Shown here: piece after piece, positions 23,501 through 29,500 of the stretch
Layout of the letters: every line of letters begins with the position of its first letter
Position numbering within the stretch: position 1 is the first letter of the stretch
Origin: Clostridia bacterium
GTDB taxonomy: Bacteria > Bacillota > Clostridia > Oscillospirales > Acutalibacteraceae
NCBI GenBank assembly: GCA_017443805.1
Contig: JAFSXY010000059.1
Location: 1 to 34,203 of the forward strand
Reading direction: 5' to 3'
Length of the DNA stretch: 34,203 nt
Notes under the pieces: model-generated
What the model was told of the DNA's origin: nothing
The model's database searches: none
Seen by the model: only the letters and a program-made list of their open reading frames with translations
Made by a program: the position numbers and the translations under genes

Positions 23501-26500
23501 CGCCTCAAACAGCGGGACAAGGCCGCGCTCGTAAAGGTTCAGACCGTTGAGGATGATCTGGTCTCTCGCTGCCGCGATATCCTCGTCGGAGCCGGTGCCC
23601 ATGGTCTTGAACAGACGGTAATCGGACTCCAGGAAGAGGAACGCCACCAGCTGCGCGGCGGGATGCAGCAGCTCCTGCAGCGCGGCGACAAAGGTATCCA
23701 TGTCGCAGACGTAGTCGGGATCGGTTTCCACGAACCACTTGTAGTCTTTGTTTGCGTAATACTCGACAACGGTTTTTGTGTCCACGATGCAGTAGTAGGT
23801 CCTGCCCTCCGCAAACTCCGTTCCGGTAAACGCGGTATAGGATGCGGTAAAGTAGGTCGTATCGTCCTGCGGCTCGGTATCCTCGGTGACCACATACTCG
23901 CCGTCGCTGTATACGTAATACGTTTCACCTTCTTCGAATTCCGAACCGAGGAAGATCCTGTGGACGGCGGTGAAATATTTTTTGCCCTCCTGCGGGGAAG
24001 TATCGGCGGTGCGCACGTACCGGGTGTTTTCATCTTCCACCTCGTGCTCGCCGTAGACGATGATCCCGTTGTCGATCCAGACGTTGAGGTTGACGTCGAG
24101 CGTGGTGCCGACAAGCCCTACAAGGCTTGCGGGCACTTTATTGTACAGCTTTGCAATAAGGCCGACGATGGTCTCCATCATTTCGGCGGAGGCAAGCTTG
24201 TTGTTTAACAGATACTCCACAAAGTCGGAGAACGTTGTTATCGTGTCCTTGTCACCCGGCGCCACCAGGTTATCCTGTTCGCGCAGCACCGCCGCGGTCA
24301 GGAAATCCAAAATCGTGGCAAGCATGTTGTCGGTCGCCTTGGCGGTGTCGTAGGTCCAGTCGGTGACCAGATAATAAAGCGCCGGCATGGAGTGATACTG
24401 TTTTAAGTCGCTGCTCACGAATTGGCGCAGCTGTTCCCAGTTATCCCGGTCGGGGTCGGCGTACAGCACTTCGCCCGTCATGGGATTGACGTAGCCCTTG
24501 TTTGCGTCATAGAGCAGATAGTCCCAATCGGGCACGCCGGTGGGATTTTCGCTGGTTTCGCCGAAGATCGCCTTCAAGCCCTCCACAAGGCCGTGGACGG
24601 TGGTCTCGGGGCCTGTGGCGGAGGTACCCAGGTTAAAGAATTCATCGATCGCCACGTCGTTGCTGCCGAACATGAGCAGGTCGAGCACCACGGACAGCGT
24701 GACCGTCAACACGTCCGCGCCGTAATAGTCAAGCGTAAAGTACCCCTCGCTGCCGGTGTAGGAGGTGCGCAGCAACGAGCCGTCCGCCTTATAGGAAACG
24801 CCGGCCTTCATGATACCGTAGGTCACGCCATTCACGGTTTCACCCTCGCACATGCCCTCAAAGCCGTACGTGATCGGCGCAAAATCAATACCGGTAATGC
24901 CCTTGCCGATGGTAAACAGGGACTGTACGGTCAGGTGGTCAAGCTGTACGTTCATCAGCGCGTCCACAGCGGCGGGGTTGCTCTCGCTTGCCATATCGGG
25001 CGAGAACTTGACGATCTTATCCGCGATGAACTTTGTAAGCGCGGTAACGGTATAGGTGTCGGGCACCGTATAGCCGAGCAGCTTGGAAAGCAGATAGCCT
25101 GCCAGGTTATTCAGATCCACGTCCACAATGGGCCGTACGGTATCCACGATCACGAACACGGGTTTCAACAGGTTATCCACCAGCGTGGACAGACCGTTGG
25201 ACTGGATAAAGTAATACAGCTTCGGCAGAAGGTCGAAGATCTTTTGCAGCGGGCTCTTGGTGTAAGTCACGCCGTTGATCTCATAAGTGGAAAAGGTAAG
25301 GATATCATCCAGCCGCTGGAAGATCTTATTCACAAGGTAGTAAAGTCCGTTTGCAGCGCGTTCGGCTGCCTCTTGCTGCGTACCGCCCTGGGCGCCGGAG
25401 ATGGCATAGGCGTTTTTATACTCTTCCTGCGTAAGCAGGTCTTCAACACCCAAGACCTCCAGCAGCGGGATCACCGCGCCGTTGTAGCAGTCGTAACCTT
25501 TGATCTGAATTGCGGGCGTCGGATAACCGGTCGCCGTTAGATCCTGAACGTTCCAAACGAGATAGTCGTAGAAGAACATACCCAAATCATCCGCGCTGAG
25601 CAGCAGCGAAATCACCGGCGCAAGAGGCTCGATCAGCGAGGCCGTCATTGCGATGAATACTGCGCGCGCGTTGTCGGCGCCGTCCGTCAGAAGAAGCGTA
25701 TCATACATATTCGCGCCCGTCCACTGGATGACGGAATCGTTTGTCACCTTGACGCTCCAGTTGAAAGCGGTCTCGCCTTCATCGTTTTGGGCAGTCGTAA
25801 AGGAAATCTGCCAGAAGTCGTTCGAGTAGGATGCAGCCCAATAACCTGCATAGCTTTCGCCGGGGGCAAAGGGGATCAGCATCAGCTTTTTCCACTTGCC
25901 GCTTTTGGCGTTATACTCGCCGACCAGGTATTTATTGTAGTTGCCGTCGCCGTCCGGCAGCAACAGGATGCCGGTGGCGTCCTCTTTGATCTTTTGCAGC
26001 TCCTCCAGCTGATCGTCGTTGATCGGCGTCGCGTTTTTGTTTATTTCGTCCGTGAACATCTCGTCCGTAGCGGTTTTCGGTCTGGCAAGGCCGGGCACGC
26101 TTTCGGGGATCATATCAAAGAGATAGCCGTAGGTCTTATACCATGTCAGCACGTCGACGCCGAGCTTATGGCCGGACATCTCAAGCTGGTCGCGAACCAT
26201 ATTTGTGATCATCGCCTGGCCTGCCAAAGACTTGCCGAGGCCGACAAGCGCCTTGACCAAAGAGGTCATCGTGCTGTTGGAGAACAGACCGTTGATCGTC
26301 TTGCTCAGCCATTCGCTGACGCTGTCGACGCCGAGGTCGGTAAACAGACTCGGCACAAACGCACTGATGGTTTCCGTGAGCGTATTTTCCAGATCGTTAT
26401 AGAACAGCTCCGCCTTGTTGCGGGTCCAGTCGTTCTCCTTCAGGTATACAAAGTTCGCCGCGGAAACGCTGGAATAGATCTTTGAGGAAGCTGCAAGATG

Positions 26501-29500
26501 ATACTTATCCGAAGCATCGGCGGAAATATACCAGTCGTATGTCGCCATCTGATAGGCCTGCCCGTAAGTTTCGACCCTGCTGCCGAACTTATACGTCGCC
26601 CCGTTGGGCACCAGCAGCTCCATAAGCGCCGCAAAGGACATGTCGGCGTCCACACCGGCAAGGATCGCGTCCAGATCGCCGCCCAGACCGTCCGCGCCGA
26701 AGTTCGCCATGATCTTACTGACCAATCCGTTTTGCTTAACGACGCGGAAGACATAGTTGAAGACAGCGTACAGCACCTCCGCCGTGTCGGCGCGAACGTA
26801 GTAATAATCCGGCGCAGCGATCAAATCCAGAACCTGTTTTTGTTTGCCGTCCTCGGTCACGGTATGATAGCCGGTGTTCGAGTTGAAATTGGCCTTTCGC
26901 GGACTGTCGGTGCGCAAATACTTCGTTCCCATCTGGCCAAGACGCGCCAGGTTGATGGCGGGCAGCTCCAGATCCGGCAGGAAATTCAGAAGAATGGAGT
27001 TCAAGCTGGTAATGTCAAAGGGCAGAACATCGCTAAGGTTTACTATGTCGCCGACCAGCAGACTCTTATTATCCACAAGTTTAATATTTTGGACTTTGTC
27101 GTTAACAAGGTTTTTGATGGGATTTCTCAACAAATCGGCAAGTTCAGTCAATCGGACGAAGCCCCATAACTTGACGTCTTCAAAATCAATATCATTTTTG
27201 TCCAGAATTTCAACGGACAGCTTGACGGTCAGGTTGGTGGAAAGGCCCTCCACCAAAGGCGTAACACAGCCGTATGCAAGGTTATAAGCAACGTTCGGCA
27301 GAATGGACATCAGCGTGTTGATCGGCGCCCCCGCCAGGTTGTTGACCAACGCCAGCAACGGATAGAACAGGCCGTAAACCAGTTCCTCCGTGGTACAGCT
27401 GTCGCCGGACGAGCCAAGCGTGCTCGACAGCGGGGAATCCTGTGTATACGTATCCGTGCCATATTCTGCATGCGTGCCCCAAATACCGAGGCCCTCCATA
27501 ACGGGCGCCCACAGATTATCATAGCCCCGCATACCGGTCAGCTCAAGCGTGACAGAACCGACCGCTAGCAGCTTTGTAATTTTAGCATAGGTGCCGTTGG
27601 CAAGATCACCCAGCGCGTTATCAAACAAGGTGCTGCCGTCCGTGATCTTAACTTTAGACCCTTCTCTTGCGCTCAATGCAAGAATCCTGTTCAGCGGAGC
27701 GCTGAAATCGGCGTTGGTGAACAAGGTCTGCAGAATGGAGATCGCAGCGGAGAAAAAGTAGCCCATGACCTTGATGAATTCATCAAATTTCTCATTTCTT
27801 CCGTTGGCGCCTGTGTAAACCGTGTCAGTAACGCCCCATGAATACATGGCGAAATCATTTTTATTGAGGACCGGTTTTCCGTCCTTGTCGACATCCTGAA
27901 AACCTTCCCGCATTTCACCGGTATCCTGGTCAAGCGGGTGGATGTTGTTAAAATAGCTCCAGTCCCTGCCGGCAAGCTGAAGATCGTGCATAAAGTCGGC
28001 ATGCGCCGTTTCAAACCCGGCGATCGTTTTCAGTTTTTTATAAAGCGAACAGGGATAAATATACAGACCGATTCTCTCGAAAATTTCAGGGAACGTCAAT
28101 GTGGGATCTGCACTGGGATCATAATGGTTTCCATCCAAATAAACGTCGACAACGGCGCTTGAAATTTCCAGGCCGGGGACGCCGCCGAATGAATTGATCA
28201 GCAATCTCAAATCCAAAGCGCCGTCCGCAGTGCCCTGCGCGGGAACAATGGGACTTTCGCCGCTGACGAAAGAGTTCAACAAAGAGTTCTCGGGATCAAA
28301 CAGATCTGACAGCAACCCGTCCAGCAAATCAGTCAGCATCGGGAACAGCAAAGCGATGATCGTGTTCACCATGTCGTCGCTGAACAGGTATTCGTTCAGA
28401 AGCTGGTGTATATAATCTTTCAGGCTGCTGATCTTATTTCTTTCATACACGCCGATCAGACGGGCAAAATTTTCATTGGCAAGGAAGCCGTCCAGTCCGT
28501 CGATCGCCCGTTTGACAACCGCCTTGGATACGACGTAATTCTCGCCCGTTACGCGCGCGATATCCGTGCTCATCCTGGTGCGGGTAAGGAACACTGTCTT
28601 CGTGTCGTCGTCGGGATGGTCGGGATCGTGCGTCGCGCTGGAAATGGTTGTAAACGTGTTCCACACGTAAATGTGCGACTGCGCGGCGGTAACTCTCTCA
28701 CGGAAACCGTTCCCCGCGGGCAGCACGATCGCGTTCAGTCTGCTCTTGATCGTCGACATCGTAGATACGCTGACGCTGTGCGAGGTAAATGCAGCACTGT
28801 CTGCATTGACCGCCTCATACAAATCGCTCGACGCGCCGTCGATCACGGTATTGTCGCCATCCTTATGCGAGACCTCATAGTATTTTGTCGCGGCGATCAG
28901 CGACTTGACGATGGAGGCGTTTGCGGACGTGATCCCATGCTGATTGACCTCGTCCCAAAGGTTAAAGGAGCGATTGTAAAGACGGTCGTAAACCTCCTGA
29001 TAGAGAGAGGCGATATACGTGTTAAAGCTGTTGATAATGGCCTGATACCGGTCGCGGATCGCAGGCGTGGTATTGTTTTTGATATCGTCGAAAGCGGTCG
29101 TCAGCGCATTGTATTTTGCAAGCGCCTGACTGATATAGGACGGATCGAACTCGGTATCGCCGTTCTGCGCCGCAATATATTCGGCGGTGAACAGCTTTTC
29201 ATCGCCCAGATACAGCGCGTTGCCGGAGATCATCTCCGACATAAGCCATGCATAGTTCTCCGCAAAGACCGCATCGGATTCGCCGAATGCGCGGTATTCT
29301 TTTTCCTCCAGCAGCGCATCGTAAAGCGTCTGTATGGCATCCGCGTCAAAGAGCGCAGCAGTGGTCTCGGCATAATCCGGGTTCGCGATCAGCTGCAGTG
29401 CATACGAAAACAGATCGATTGCAGCCTGCAGATCAGCGTTTGAAACCGGGCAATCCTGGCCCGCAAGCAGATAATCCTCGCTGCGGTAGGAATAGTTGCC

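Larger units (their letters stand above)
14590..27560 (-). repeat. Eight divergent protein repeats within the giant gene
   Basis: Each unit contains the segment pair GxxGYxxGLxPILEALG and LLPxLLYFINANGL. The second segment is centred near 27280, 25205, 23305, 21655, 20015, 18445, 16850 and 15485 (residues about 1262, 1954, 2587, 3137, 3684, 4207, 4739 and 5194). Spacing is therefore about 690, 630, 550, 550, 520, 530 and 455 residues. The first copy is the most diverged (LPNVAYNLAYG). Further shared blocks in the units are TDMLTIIL...VLDVLLYD, W-x-YF, YLTYxSDW and LSPAxxLLxWLLFGxDY. Repeats differ strongly at the DNA level, which suggests old duplications. Confidence 0.85.

Noticed and set aside
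17543..24208. Several long plus-strand frames (up to 864 codons) opposite the giant gene
   Set aside because: They are mirror frames of a high-GC gene with strong codon bias. They have no ribosome binding sites, shift with the repeats of the minus-strand gene, and have His/Arg/Asp/Gln-rich composition typical of antisense shadows.
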